Counted from the stretch's first letter, positions 16,988 to 26,797 are shown. The stretch is DNA of 64,000 bases from Novosphingobium sp. SG707 (GCF_012275515.1 NZ_JAAZQL010000001.1:975006-1039005), one strand, 5' to 3'. The notes: generated from the sequence alone by a model not told the origin. Translations and numbers: made by a program.

Positions 16988-17833
16988 TCAGGGAGCGACA
17001 CAGACCTGCTGTTGCTCGCCCAGTTTTTCGATGCCCAATTTCATCACATCGCCCACCTGCAAATAGCGCGGCTCAGGCTTTTGCCCCATGCCCACGCCGG
17101 GCGGCGTGCCGGTGGTGATGATATCGCCCGGCAGCAAGGCGACGAAGCGCGAGATATAGGCCACCAGATGCGCGACGCCGAAAATCATCGTGCCCGAATG
17201 GCCGTTCTGCATCCGCTGGCCATTCACATCCAGCCACATTGAGAGATTCTGCGGGTCGCCCACCTCATCACCTGTCACCAGCCAGGGGCCGACCGGGCCG
17301 AATGTGGGAAAGCCCTTGCCCTTGTCCCAGGTTCCGCCCTTTTCCAATTGCCACGCGCGTTCGGAAATATCGTTGATGACGCAATAGCCCGCCACATAAT
17401 CCAGCGCGTCGGCCTCATCCACCTCATAGGCCGGAGAGCCGATCACCACACCCAATTCGACCTCCCAGTCGGTCTTTTCGGAGCCGCGCGGGATAATCAC
17501 CGGATCGTTGGGTCCTTGCAGGCAACTGACCCATTTGTTGAACACCACCGGTTCGGGGGGCAGCGGCAGATTGGCTTCGGCGGCATGATCGGCATAATTG
17601 AGCCCGACCGCCAGAAATTGCCGCGTGCCGGACACCGGCGCGCCATAGCGAAATTCACCCTCGACCATCGGCAGCGAGGCCGGATCGAGCGCGGCCAGTC
17701 GGGCCAGCGCGGCGGGCGCCAGCACATCGGGCGTGATATCGGCAACATGACCCGACAGATCACGCAGCGATCCATCGGGCGCGATCATGCCGGGGCGCTC
17801 CTGCCCCGCTTCCCCAAAGCGACAAAGCCTCAT
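16988..17833 (-). CDS. Fumarylacetoacetate hydrolase (FAH) family protein
   Basis: 281 residues. The N-terminal cap region (MRLCRFG...) leads into the FAH core with LAVGLNYADHAAEA, the metal-site region EKTDWEVELGVVIG, and ITTGTPPGVGMG near the end. Family members cleave C-C bonds of diketo acids or decarboxylate/hydrolyse related 2-oxo acids with Mg2+ or Mn2+. The ATG at 17833 has AGGAAGGA upstream. It lies 28 bp downstream of the D-lactate dehydrogenase gene on the same strand. The pairing hints at a diketo acid giving pyruvate plus D-lactate, but the exact substrate is inference. Confidence 0.85.
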   Translation of the reverse strand: MRLCRFGEAGQERPGMIAPDGSLRDLSGHVADITPDVLAPAALARLAALDPASLPMVEGEFRYGAPVSGTRQFLAVGLNYADHAAEANLPLPPEPVVFNKWVSCLQGPNDPVIIPRGSEKTDWEVELGVVIGSPAYEVDEADALDYVAGYCVINDISERAWQLEKGGTWDKGKGFPTFGPVGPWLVTGDEVGDPQNLSMWLDVNGQRMQNGHSGTMIFGVAHLVAYISRFVALLPGDIITTGTPPGVGMGQKPEPRYLQVGDVMKLGIEKLGEQQQVCVAP

Positions 17834-17861
17834 CGACGCATCCTTCCTCTTGTAAAACTGA

Positions 17862-19598
17862 TCATTGCCCGCAGCATCCATGGCGCGGCGCCACCGCCTC
17901 GCGCGCGGTGCCGCCAATGCCGGGGTTGAACGTGTTGCACGGGTCCAGCGCGCGATAATGATCGCGCAGCGCCGGTTTGGCCTCATAGAGATGGCCGACA
18001 TTATGCTCGGCCGGATATTCCGCCCCCCGCGCATCCAGCAGCGGCAGCATCGCATGTTCGAGCGCCATGCCGTCCACGCCCTTGGCCACGATATAGTCCT
18101 GATGAAACACATGGCACAGGAAATGGCCGTAATAGAGCCGGTGGAGGATCTTGCCATCGATTTCGGGCGGCAGATGCTCGACCCAATCCAGACAATTGCG
18201 CGGCAGGGCGATGTCGAGCGCGACAATGTCCTCCACGCTGTCGGCATGGACCTGACGATAGCGCACCGCCGCACCGGCCGCGACAAAGCGATGCAGAAAG
18301 GCCGCCGCGCCTTCCTCCGGGGTGCATTCGATCGCCTCTCCGACCGCCGAAGGGAAATGGGCGGCCAGCCAGTCACGCGCCTCGCCATAACCCTCGCCGG
18401 TGACGCGCAGCATCAGGTGATGTTCAAAACGGTTGCGGAAATCGATCAGGCGCGGCGGCAGATGGTCGGGCAGGCAATCGGCCAGCCATTGCAGCGCCCG
18501 GTCCGACCAGCCGCCCGGCAGAATCCCGTCCGCCCATGCCTTGGCCGCAAAAAGGCGCGGCAAACGGTCCGTCCCCAGCTTGCGGATGGCCAGAAACGTG
18601 TCCTTGCCATAGCGCGCCGCCAGATCGAAACAGGTGCGGTGCATATATTCGCCCGCCACCGGCAGATGCGCAAAGTCGCCCAGGATCGCCCGGCGCAAGG
18701 CGGTCAACTCCGCCGGATCATTGGTGCCGATATAAAAGACATGGCTCTGCGCCTCACGCGGGAATGTATCGAGCCGGACGGCAAAGACCGCCACCTTGCC
18801 CGCGCTGCCCGATGCTTCATACAGGCGCGTCGCGTCGGCGTTGAAGCGCGCAGGCGTCGGCGCCTCGATATCGCGCAGCTTTTGGGCATAGGTGCCGTCG
18901 CTGGCCGCACTGGCAAGGGCCGGATCGATGGCCGCCTCGGGCAGGTCCCCTGCATCCAGCCGTGCCAGCATCGCCTCGGGGTCCGCCCCCAGATCAATGC
19001 CCAGATGATTGACCAGCACCAGTTGGCCCGCCTCATCTACCCGCGCATAAAGCGCCAGTTCGGTATAGGCCGGACCGCGCCGCACCAGCGCGCCGCCCGA
19101 ATTGTTGCATACCCCGCCGATCACGCTGGCGCCGATGCAGGAAGAGCCGATTTCGGAATGCGGCGCCCGGCCCAGTGGGCGCAGCCGCCGTTCGAGTTCA
19201 TAAAGCGTGGCGCCGGGCAGGCATACCACCTGCGCGCCGTCGCGGATCACATGGATGCGGTCCATCCGCCGCGTGGAAATCACCACCACCGGCCGGTCAT
19301 AATCGCCATGCGGGGTCGAACCGCCCGTCAGCCCGGTGTTCGACGCCTGACACAGGATGATGGCGCCGGCCTCGACGCAGGCCGCCACCGCCCGCCATTG
19401 CTCGACCAGCGAGCCGGGGCAGACTACCGCCAGCGCCTGCCCCTTGCCAAAACGATAGCCTTGGACAAAGCGCCGCGTGGCCTTGGCCCCCACCCGCAGA
19501 TGAGCGCGTCCGACAATGGCGCGCAAACGCGCCAACAGGGCCTCCTTGCGCTGCTCGTTCCAGTCAGGGGCGGGATAGGGCAAATGCGGTATGGTCAT
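17862..19598 (-). CDS. dld: Quinone-dependent D-lactate dehydrogenase
   Basis: 578 residues, close to E. coli Dld (571). An N-terminal FAD-binding PCMH domain carries CQASNTGLTGGSTP and the long IGGVCNNSGGALVRRGPAYT loop. The C-terminal half has the HHLMLRVTGEGYGEA and FHQDYIVAKGVD segments characteristic of Dld, including its membrane-association region. It is a peripheral inner-membrane flavoenzyme that oxidises D-lactate to pyruvate and passes electrons to quinone. It is first in a two-gene unit with the FAH-family hydrolase; the LysR gene further upstream on the same strand may control it. Confidence 0.9.
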   Translation of the reverse strand: MTIPHLPYPAPDWNEQRKEALLARLRAIVGRAHLRVGAKATRRFVQGYRFGKGQALAVVCPGSLVEQWRAVAACVEAGAIILCQASNTGLTGGSTPHGDYDRPVVVISTRRMDRIHVIRDGAQVVCLPGATLYELERRLRPLGRAPHSEIGSSCIGASVIGGVCNNSGGALVRRGPAYTELALYARVDEAGQLVLVNHLGIDLGADPEAMLARLDAGDLPEAAIDPALASAASDGTYAQKLRDIEAPTPARFNADATRLYEASGSAGKVAVFAVRLDTFPREAQSHVFYIGTNDPAELTALRRAILGDFAHLPVAGEYMHRTCFDLAARYGKDTFLAIRKLGTDRLPRLFAAKAWADGILPGGWSDRALQWLADCLPDHLPPRLIDFRNRFEHHLMLRVTGEGYGEARDWLAAHFPSAVGEAIECTPEEGAAAFLHRFVAAGAAVRYRQVHADSVEDIVALDIALPRNCLDWVEHLPPEIDGKILHRLYYGHFLCHVFHQDYIVAKGVDGMALEHAMLPLLDARGAEYPAEHNVGHLYEAKPALRDHYRALDPCNTFNPGIGGTAREAVAPRHGCCGQ

Positions 19599-20058
19599 GC
19601 CTCGACTTTACACCGGCGGCTCTGCGCCGCGATGCATAAAATCTCGGAATACGTGGATAAACTGGCCTGCAAGGGTCTGTATCCGCAATCGGGCATCGGC
19701 CGGCATCCGGGTAAAAATCTGAAGCTTTATGGTTAGACGCCGACTGCGCAAAGGCAGCAGCCGACGCCTAACCAACAGCCGCCGTGTCAAACTCCAGGGC
19801 CGGGCGAGCGGCCTGATGGCCCATTGTCACCTCGGTGTCAGAAATCGGGGGGATTCTGACAGGTCCGGTCCCTTGTCCGGTTCGACTTGCGGCATTCAAC
19901 TCCTCTCCCGCACTTGGCCTTGCCAAAATCTTCGGCAAGGCGGAGGCAGAAAGCTGAAATTGCGTCATGCGCAGGGCTGCTTTTGCGCTTTCGTCATCCG
20001 AAAGCAAACGGATATTATTGATCGTTTACGGCAATATTTTTGATATTATTTGAACCCA
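19599..20058. other. Intergenic region, no gene seen
   Basis: 460 bp between dld and the LysR gene. No plausible gene is seen. A short stem, CCTTGCC at 19918 with GGCAAGG at 19934, has a 9-base loop but no U-tract. The dld promoter should lie here; no clear -35/-10 was identified. Confidence 0.4.
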
Positions 20059-20907
20059 TCACATAATGATCTGCGCGGCGGCGCTCAACCCTGCCCTGAC
20101 GCGATCCATGACGCCCGCATCGGCCCGCGATGAATGAACAGCATAGGCGGAGTGGGAAAATTCCGGGCTTCCCGGCACCAGTATCAGGCGCCCCTCCTCC
20201 AGATAGGGCCGGATGAAACCCTTGCGGAAATACCCGCTGCCCCCCGCCGCAAGGATATATTCCAAAGCCAGCGGACCATAGCTGATCGACATCACCGCAT
20301 TGGGCTGATCGGGGAAAGCGGCCTGATAACTGGCCGCAAATTCCTCGCCCCAATCGATCTGCACATGATCCTCGGGCTTCAGTTCAACCGAGGTCGGCGT
20401 GGTCCTGACCAGCACCAGCTTTTCCTCAAACAGCAGTTCGGCGACGATACCGGGACGGCTGGGCGCCGCATAGAGCACGGCCACATCCAGCGTGCCATCC
20501 TGCACCTGCTCCATCAGACGATCCGCCGTGTCGATCTGGGTGCTGACGGCAATATCGGGGCATTCCCGGCGCATCCAGATCAGCCAATGCCGCAGCAAGG
20601 GGCTCCACAGGCTAAGCTCCGCGCCGATGGTCACCACCGTCTGACGCCCCGGCGGCAGCGCCACCGCGCGCTGGGCGCGGGCCCAGACCTGCACCAGCGT
20701 GGTGGCAAACCGCTGGAACTGCTCGCCCGCAGGCGTCAGCTTCGCCCCGGCCTTGTTGCGGATGAACACCGGCCGCTCGAGTTGCTCCTCCAACACCCTG
20801 ATCCGCGCGCTGACGGCGGTCTGGGTCAGATTGAGATTGTTGGCCGCCCCCACAAAGCTGCCGGTCTTGACCACTTCGAGGAAAGTGCGGGCGATGCCTA
20901 TATCCAT
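20059..20907 (-). CDS. LysR-family transcriptional regulator
   Basis: 282 residues. The HTH spans about residues 1-60 (FLEVVKTGSFVGAANNLNLT and TAVSARIRVLEEQL), and a shorter-than-average effector domain follows. The C-terminal YILAAGGSGYFRKG piece resembles the HdfR/CbbR-like subgroup. It is transcribed away from the efflux operon that begins about 600 bp downstream on the other strand, and lies upstream of dld on the same strand. Either the AaeB-type efflux operon (by analogy to AaeR) or the dld pair could be its target. Position does not decide. Confidence 0.85.
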   Translation of the reverse strand: MDIGIARTFLEVVKTGSFVGAANNLNLTQTAVSARIRVLEEQLERPVFIRNKAGAKLTPAGEQFQRFATTLVQVWARAQRAVALPPGRQTVVTIGAELSLWSPLLRHWLIWMRRECPDIAVSTQIDTADRLMEQVQDGTLDVAVLYAAPSRPGIVAELLFEEKLVLVRTTPTSVELKPEDHVQIDWGEEFAASYQAAFPDQPNAVMSISYGPLALEYILAAGGSGYFRKGFIRPYLEEGRLILVPGSPEFSHSAYAVHSSRADAGVMDRVRAGLSAAAQIIM

Positions 20908-21129
20908 CCCATCATCATCCTTGTGTTAAATTCGATCAATGCAATTTTCCGATTGTCATTAACATGAGAAGCTGTCCTCCCAAAGCGCCGCAATGGGCCA
21001 CCCTTTCCGCCCGCACTTGGCCCCGAAACCCGGAGAAGGCGCAAAAATTCGATGGATGAACCGCAAATATTGGCATTGGATAGCAGAAAGCAGAGCGGCT
21101 AAATCCTGCCTCAAAAGGGTAAGATCACG

Positions 21130-21342
21130 ATGGCTCGGATGAAGATATACAGCCGCATATGCAATGGTTTGGGCGTATCCTCCCGCGCCATGATGGCCAC
21201 GGCCCTACTCGCGCTGGCCACGGCCGTCCTGTTGCTGATCCAGCGATATTTCGCCTTCGCTGATTCCTCGCTCTACATTTTTGTCATTCTCGCGATGTCA
21301 GTGGCGATCTCGATCATGGCCCGGCGCGACGACGAGGCCTGA
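21130..21342 (+). CDS. Possible small membrane protein
   Basis: A 70-residue frame with two hydrophobic segments (MMATALLALATAVLLLIQRY and SSLYIFVILAMSVAISIM) and a charged RRDDEA tail. No family recognised. Placed between the LysR gene and the FUSC operon with its own ATG but only a weak Shine-Dalgarno (AAGGGTAAG). Length and hydrophobicity fit a real small inner-membrane protein. Coding evidence is modest. Confidence 0.4.
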   Translation: MARMKIYSRICNGLGVSSRAMMATALLALATAVLLLIQRYFAFADSSLYIFVILAMSVAISIMARRDDEA

Positions 21343-21544
21343 TAAAACCCTTTACGCCCCTGCCGAAAACAGATTTAGCTTTAAAATCAATTTAATGCAT
21401 TTTATTTGTTTATTCCATTCAAAATTTTGCTTTTGTGTAGCCCCCGCCCTGCCCGCTAGTGGCCCGCCTCGATCCAGAGGGCGGCCGGGCATGCGGTCTG
21501 TTTGCCCATCGGGAAGAGTGCAAGCCCAAGCGAAACATCATCCC

Positions 21545-23620
21545 ATGTGGCCGCCCCAGCCTTTGCCCCCTAGGCCTTTGACCATCGACCGCCGCAAACT
21601 GCTGTTTTCCATCAGCAGCTTCTTGGCCGCTGCGATCACTCTGGCGATAGCCTTTGCCGCCAGCCTGCCACGCCCATGGTGGGCCCTGCTGACGGTCTAT
21701 GTCACAGCCCAGCCCATGGCGAGCGCCTTTCGCCCCAAGGTCATCCATCGCCTGTTGGGCATTGCGGTTGGGGCGATCACCGCGCTGGCGGTCGTGCCCA
21801 ATCTTCAGAATTCGCCCGCCTTGCTGGTCCTGGTGATGGCGACATGGACCGGATTGTGCATTGTCCTTGCCGTGCTGGACCGCAGCCCGCGCGCCTTTCT
21901 GTTTCAGATGGCCGCCTTTTCCAGCGCCGTCATCAGCTTTCCCTATCTCGATGATCCGGCCAATATTTTCGACACAACCATCGCGCGGGTCGAGGAAATG
22001 GCGGTGGCCATTCTCTGCGTCACGGCGGTCCACGCCTTACTTCAACCATGGCGCGCCATCGATCCAATCCGGGAACGGGCCGCCAAATTTCTGGAGGACG
22101 CGGCAGCATGGTGCGCCGATGCCGTCGCCATGGGCAGCATCCGGGCCGAACCGCTCCATCGGCGCAAGCTGGCCACCGATGTCACCGAAATCGGCATGAT
22201 CGCGCTGCATCTGCCCTTTGACGATCCGGCCGCCCCCGCCACCCGCAGCACGATCAGGGCGCTGCAACATGAATTGACCGAGATCCTCCCGCTGGCCTCG
22301 GCGGCGGCAAACCGGCTCGCGCTGCTCGATGTCGGGGGCGGTTGCGGCTCGCCGCTGATGGCTCTGCGCGAGAGGATTGCGCAATGGCTGGGCGAGGCCC
22401 GCGCCGGGGATGAGGCATGGATTGCCCAAGGCGAAGCCCTCGCGCGCCTCGCGGGCCAAAGCCCAGAACCGGGCGCGCATCCATGGACCCACCTGCTGCG
22501 CGAAAGCGCGGCGATGCGCATGGGCGGGATGGTGACCGCGCTGGTGCGCGCCCATCGCCTCGCCGCCACCTTGGGGGCAAAGGCGCCAGACCTGTCGGAT
22601 TATCGCACCGACCGCTTTCCGCTGGCCCGCGATTACGGCATCGCGGCCATGGCCGGATTGGCCACGGCGGCCGCGATCATGCTCTATTGCGCGGTCTGGG
22701 TGCTGCTGGCCTGGCCCGCCGATTCGGCCACGGCGGCCTTTGCCGCGCTGATCACCTGCTCCTTTGCCGCGCAGGACGATCCAGCCCCGGTCATCGGGCG
22801 CTATCTCATGGCCACCTTGCGCACCTTTCCGCTGGCCGCGCTTTATCTCTTCGTAATCCTGCCCCGGGTCGACGGGTGGTTCATGCTGGTGCTGACGCTC
22901 GCGCCCGCCCTGATCCGCATGGGCTATATTCAGGCCGATCCGGCACGTTCCGCCCAGGCCTTGCCGATGTTTTCCTGCTTCATCGTGGCGATGGGCTTTC
23001 TGGCCCGGTTTCAGGGCGATTTTGCCGCCTTTATCAACACCGGCCTGGCCCAGATCGGCGGTATTGTCACCACGCTGGCCATCACGCGCCTGTTCCGCTC
23101 GGTCGAGGCGCAATGGAGCCTGCGGCGGGTGTTGTCGGCCAACTGGTCCGAAATGGCCCGGCTTGCCGATATTCGCCGCCCTTTCCGCGCAGGTGACTGG
23201 AACGCGAGGGCAACCGACCGCATGGGCCAGATCGCCGCGCGCATGGCCCTGTCCTCCTCAGCCGGGCCGGTCGATGCCGCCGATGCGCTGGCCGATCTGC
23301 GGATCGGGCGCAATCTCCTGCCGATACGGGGCGCCCTGCCCCATGTGCCCCATGCCGCCCGCCACCGTTTGGGGGAAGTTCTGGCCATGCTGGTCGAATT
23401 GTTTCGACGGCGCGGGATGGCGGGGCAGGAATTGCGACCGGCCAACACGCTGTGTTCGGCCATTGACGGCGCTCTGGCGGCGCTGCTGGCGCTGGGCCCG
23501 GACGGGCCCACGGATGGGCCCACCGACTGGCATCGTCACGCCGCGCTGGCCGCGCTGGTGGGTATGCGCTGCAACCTGTTTCCCGATGCCGCGCCCCCCC
23601 AGCTGGAGGCAGCCCCATGA
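21545..23620 (+). CDS. FUSC/AaeB-family efflux transporter
   Basis: 691 residues from the ATG at 21545 (an ATG at 21491 would add 18). Two blocks of hydrophobic helices, about 15-165 and 350-490, are separated by a soluble helical domain, and a cytoplasmic tail follows. This is the FUSC duplicated layout of AaeB/YccS proteins. The opening RPWWALLTVYVTAQPM matches the conserved first repeat. The family exports aromatic acids such as p-hydroxybenzoate from the inner membrane with a HlyD-type adaptor. The stop overlaps the DUF1656 gene by 4 bp, the start of a four-gene coupled operon. Confidence 0.88.
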   Translation: MWPPQPLPPRPLTIDRRKLLFSISSFLAAAITLAIAFAASLPRPWWALLTVYVTAQPMASAFRPKVIHRLLGIAVGAITALAVVPNLQNSPALLVLVMATWTGLCIVLAVLDRSPRAFLFQMAAFSSAVISFPYLDDPANIFDTTIARVEEMAVAILCVTAVHALLQPWRAIDPIRERAAKFLEDAAAWCADAVAMGSIRAEPLHRRKLATDVTEIGMIALHLPFDDPAAPATRSTIRALQHELTEILPLASAAANRLALLDVGGGCGSPLMALRERIAQWLGEARAGDEAWIAQGEALARLAGQSPEPGAHPWTHLLRESAAMRMGGMVTALVRAHRLAATLGAKAPDLSDYRTDRFPLARDYGIAAMAGLATAAAIMLYCAVWVLLAWPADSATAAFAALITCSFAAQDDPAPVIGRYLMATLRTFPLAALYLFVILPRVDGWFMLVLTLAPALIRMGYIQADPARSAQALPMFSCFIVAMGFLARFQGDFAAFINTGLAQIGGIVTTLAITRLFRSVEAQWSLRRVLSANWSEMARLADIRRPFRAGDWNARATDRMGQIAARMALSSSAGPVDAADALADLRIGRNLLPIRGALPHVPHAARHRLGEVLAMLVELFRRRGMAGQELRPANTLCSAIDGALAALLALGPDGPTDGPTDWHRHAALAALVGMRCNLFPDAAPPQLEAAP

Positions 23621-23847
23621 TCGAGGAAGTGGTCCTGCTGGGCATCTATGCCCCTGCCGCGCTGGTCTGGGCGGTGCTGGCGGTCGTGATGGTCTGGCTG
23701 ATCCGCCCCGCTTTGCTGCGCCTGCCGCTGGCCCGCCTCGTGTGGCAGCCTGCACTGGTCGAAATCGCCCTGTTCATTGCCGTCTGGTGGGGGCTGTCCG
23801 CTCTTGCCGACGCGTTCCTCCCAGCGTGGATTGCGCATCACTCATGA
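23617..23847 (+). CDS. DUF1656 small membrane protein of AaeX type
   Basis: 76 residues with two hydrophobic helices, opening EEVVLLGIYAPAALVWAVLA, as in AaeX/DUF1656 proteins that accompany AaeA/AaeB pumps. ATGA overlaps on both sides (with the FUSC gene at 23617 and the HlyD gene at 23844) show tight translational coupling. Exact role in the pump is not known. Confidence 0.85.
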   Translation: MIEEVVLLGIYAPAALVWAVLAVVMVWLIRPALLRLPLARLVWQPALVEIALFIAVWWGLSALADAFLPAWIAHHS

Positions 23848-24743
23848 TACATCGAACCAATCTCCTCCGCTCGATCGGTACGCTTGCGCTGATTTCGGCC
23901 ATTCTTTTCGGCATTTATGCGCTGTGGATGCGCTATCAGGTCGAACCGGTGACGCGCGACGGCAAGGTGCGCTCGGACCTAGTGCCGGTGGCGCCCGATG
24001 TTTCGGGGCTGGTGACGCAGGTGGCGATTGCCGACAATCAGAGCGTGCGCAAAGGACAGGTCCTGTTCGTCATCGATCCGCCGCGATACCGGCTTGCCCT
24101 GGCGCAGGCCGATGCGGCGCTGGCCGATCAGCGCGCCGCGCTGGCTCAGGCCATCCGCGAGGATCAGCGCAACCGCGCGATGCCCGATGTGGTCGCCGCC
24201 GAAACCATCGAGGAAGGCCGCACCAAGGTCGAGACCCTGCGCGCGGGGCTGGCTCGCGCTGCGGCGGCCCGCGATCTGGCGCGGCTCAACCTTGAACGCA
24301 CCGCCGTGCGCGCGCCGGTCGATGGCACTGTCACCAATGTCTCGATGCAGCCAGGGATCTATCTGGCGGCGGGCAAACCGGCGCTGGCGCTGGTGCATGG
24401 CGCATCCTTGCGCGTTGAGGGCTATTTCGAGGAAACCAAGCTGCCGATCATCCATCCCGGCGATCCGGCCAGCATCTGGCTGATGGGCGTGCGCGACGAG
24501 ATCCGCGGCCATGTCGAGAGCATCGCGGGCGGGGTCGAGGATCGCGAACGCAGCGGCGGCGAGGCGCAACTGGCCAATGTCAATCCCGCCTTCACCTGGG
24601 TCCGCCTTGCCCAGCGCATTCCGGTGCGCATCGCCATCGACAAAGTCCCTGCGGGCGTGCGCCTGATCCCCGGCCAGACCGCAACGGTCGAGGTCCATCC
24701 GCGCGCCGATGGACGCGTCGTGCATAGGAGCCTGCCGTGGTGA
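23844..24743 (+). CDS. HlyD/AaeA-family membrane fusion protein
   Basis: 299 residues. One N-terminal membrane anchor (about 8-28) is followed by the biotinyl-lipoyl half-motif VAPDVSGLVTQVAIADNQ, an alpha-hairpin rich in alanine (about 85-150), the second half-motif RAPVDGTVTNVSMQPG, and a beta-barrel domain. It is the periplasmic adaptor linking the FUSC inner-membrane pump to the outer-membrane channel encoded next. The ATG at 23844 overlaps the DUF1656 stop and fixes the start; the frame upstream is a shadow of the FUSC gene. Confidence 0.9.
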   Translation: MIHRTNLLRSIGTLALISAILFGIYALWMRYQVEPVTRDGKVRSDLVPVAPDVSGLVTQVAIADNQSVRKGQVLFVIDPPRYRLALAQADAALADQRAALAQAIREDQRNRAMPDVVAAETIEEGRTKVETLRAGLARAAAARDLARLNLERTAVRAPVDGTVTNVSMQPGIYLAAGKPALALVHGASLRVEGYFEETKLPIIHPGDPASIWLMGVRDEIRGHVESIAGGVEDRERSGGEAQLANVNPAFTWVRLAQRIPVRIAIDKVPAGVRLIPGQTATVEVHPRADGRVVHRSLPW

Positions 24744-26155
24744 GGCGCGCGCTTTGCGTTCTTGCGCCTATCCTGCTGGCCGCCTGCGCGCCGGTGGGGC
24801 CCAATTATCATGGGCCGCAGAGCGCGCTCGTCACTCGCCCGGCGGTCAGCGGGCCTTTCGTGTCGGGCAGGAATGCTGTCGATCCGGCCATGCCTTTGCC
24901 CGATCGCTGGTGGCGGCTCTATGATGACCCGGTGCTGGACGGGCTGATCGAACAGGCTTTTGCCGCCAACACCGATCTGCGCGTGGCCGATGCCCATCTG
25001 GCGCGCAGCATGGCCCTGCTGGGCGAGGCCCACGCCCGGCGGCAGGTGCAGGGCGGGTTCAGCAGCGAGGTGAGTGAGCAGCAACGCTCGGCCGAGCAGG
25101 TGTTGAGCCATGTGCAGCCGCATGAGCGCCCACTCTATGACATGGGCATCACGGTCGGCTATGACCTCGACCTGTTCGGCGGGATCCGGCGCGGGATCGA
25201 GGCGGCCTCGGCCGACAGCGAAGCGGCGCAGGCCGCGCGCGATCTGGTGCGGGTGGCCGTGGCCGCCGAAACCGCCCGCGCATGGTCCGACATCTGCAAC
25301 GGCGGAAGCCAGATGGCCGCCATGGAGCAGATCATCGCCACGCAGCGCGGCGATCTGGCGCTGAACCGGCAGATCGTGGCCAAGGGGCGCTTGCCCGCTT
25401 TCGAGGCCGAAAAACGTCAGGGGGCGGTCGAGGCAAGCCGCGCCCGCCTGCCGCAAATTCAGGCCCGCCGACGCAATGCCGCCTTCCGCCTGGCAACGCT
25501 GATTGGTCGCCCGCCCGAAGAATTCGATCCGGGCTGGCTGGGGTGCAACCGGCCCTTGGCGCTCAGACAGCCGCTGCCGGTGGGCGATGGCGCGGCGCTG
25601 CTCCGGCGGCGGCCCGATATCCGCATGGCAGAGCGCCGTATCGCCGCCGACACGGCGCGGGTGGGCGTGGCCATGAGCGCGCTTTATCCCGACATCCGTC
25701 TGGGCGCCTCGATCGGATCGACCGGGGCGGTGGTGGACCGGTTCTCGCCGCTGACCAACCGTTTCGCGCTGGGGCCGCAGATAAGCTGGACCATCAATCG
25801 CAGCGCGGTGCGCGCAAGCATCGCGGGCGCAAGCGCGGGTGTCGATGCCGATCTGGCCGGTTTTGACGGGGCCGTGCTCAAGGCGCTGCGCGAGGTGGAA
25901 ACCACGCTCAGCACCTATGCGGCGGATCTCGACCGGCTGGGCGAATTGGAACAGGCGCAAAAGGCAGCGGCGCTGGTGGCGGAAAAGGCGCGTAAACTGC
26001 GCGCGGGAGGGCGCATCGGCGCCTTGCCCGTGCTGGCCGCCGACCGCGATCTGGCGCTGGCCGATCAGGCGATGGCCGATGCGCGCGCCGACATCAATGC
26101 GGATCAGATCGCGACCTTTCTCGCGCTGGGCGGCGGATGGGAGGGCAGGCCGTAA
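24737..26155 (+). CDS. NodT-family efflux outer-membrane lipoprotein
   Basis: 472 residues. A lipoprotein signal with lipobox LLAACAPVGPNY leads to the two repeated outer-membrane-factor halves. VGYDLDLFGGIRRGIEAA and LIGRPPEEF mark the family; the channel is trimeric with a barrel and a helical tunnel. GTG start overlaps the adaptor gene by 7 bp. It completes the AaeB-type tripartite exporter for aromatic acids or related compounds. Note that the window starts with the tail of another outer-membrane factor. Confidence 0.9.
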   Translation: MVRRALCVLAPILLAACAPVGPNYHGPQSALVTRPAVSGPFVSGRNAVDPAMPLPDRWWRLYDDPVLDGLIEQAFAANTDLRVADAHLARSMALLGEAHARRQVQGGFSSEVSEQQRSAEQVLSHVQPHERPLYDMGITVGYDLDLFGGIRRGIEAASADSEAAQAARDLVRVAVAAETARAWSDICNGGSQMAAMEQIIATQRGDLALNRQIVAKGRLPAFEAEKRQGAVEASRARLPQIQARRRNAAFRLATLIGRPPEEFDPGWLGCNRPLALRQPLPVGDGAALLRRRPDIRMAERRIAADTARVGVAMSALYPDIRLGASIGSTGAVVDRFSPLTNRFALGPQISWTINRSAVRASIAGASAGVDADLAGFDGAVLKALREVETTLSTYAADLDRLGELEQAQKAAALVAEKARKLRAGGRIGALPVLAADRDLALADQAMADARADINADQIATFLALGGGWEGRP

Positions 26156-26221
26156 GCGCCCCCTGTCGCGGAAATGACATGACCGCTCACTATCGGGTGG
26201 CACCTCCACCCTTGAGCAAGA

Positions 26222-26797
26222 GTGATCGTGCCCGTCATCCGCCCCATAGACCGCTGGTTCATTGATGAGGTTCTGCCTCATGAACGCGCCTTGCTGCTCA
26301 AGGCGCAGCGGCTTTGCGGCAATTCCGAAGATGCGCGCGACATGGTGCAGGATGTGTTTGCCCGAATGCTGGCCACCGAGGGCTGGGCAGCGATCACCCA
26401 TCCGCAAGCCTTTATGATGCGGACCCTGCGCAATCTGGCGATTGAGCGGATGCGGCGTTCAAAAATCGTCGATTTTCGCCAGATCGTGGATGCCGATCAT
26501 CTGGGGCTGGCCGATGACGCGCCCGATCCGCAACAGATCGCCGAGGGGCGCGAGGCGCTGGAGGATTTTCAGCAGGCGCTGGACCAATTGCCCGAACGGT
26601 GCCGTGCGGTCTTTGTCCGCCGCCGGATCGAGGAGCAGCCGCCCCGCCAGATTGCGGCCGAGCTGAACCTGAGCCTTTCGACGCTGGAAAAGCGACTGGC
26701 GCGGGCCATCGAATTGATCACCCGCGCGCTGGAGCCAAGGCGGCGGTCCGATTACGCAGAGGCAGATGAGGCGGGCGAGACCGCGATGGTCGAATAA
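26222..26797 (+). CDS. ECF sigma factor, FecI type
   Basis: 191 residues with sigma region 2 (about 20-88: NSEDARDMVQDVFARML) and region 4 (about 120-175: LDQLPERCRAVFVRRRIEEQ and IAAELNLSLSTLEKRLARA). FecI-type sigma factors are activated by a FecR-type anti-sigma/regulator when a receptor binds its ligand. FecR and an STN receptor follow directly, so this is a complete cell-surface signalling unit. A second GTG at 26228 is an alternative start. The C-terminal 25 residues are acidic and lack similarity to known domains. Confidence 0.88.
   Translation: MIVPVIRPIDRWFIDEVLPHERALLLKAQRLCGNSEDARDMVQDVFARMLATEGWAAITHPQAFMMRTLRNLAIERMRRSKIVDFRQIVDADHLGLADDAPDPQQIAEGREALEDFQQALDQLPERCRAVFVRRRIEEQPPRQIAAELNLSLSTLEKRLARAIELITRALEPRRRSDYAEADEAGETAMVE

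Noticed and set aside
17865..19736. 623-codon frame on the plus strand opposite dld
   Set aside because: Antisense frame in a GC-rich gene; arginine/histidine/glutamine-rich with no domain, while dld on the other strand is unmistakable.
19918..19940. Terminator hairpin between dld and the LysR gene
   Set aside because: The CCTTGCC/GGCAAGG stem lies in the middle of the intergenic region, upstream of dld and not directly after any gene, and has no U-tract.
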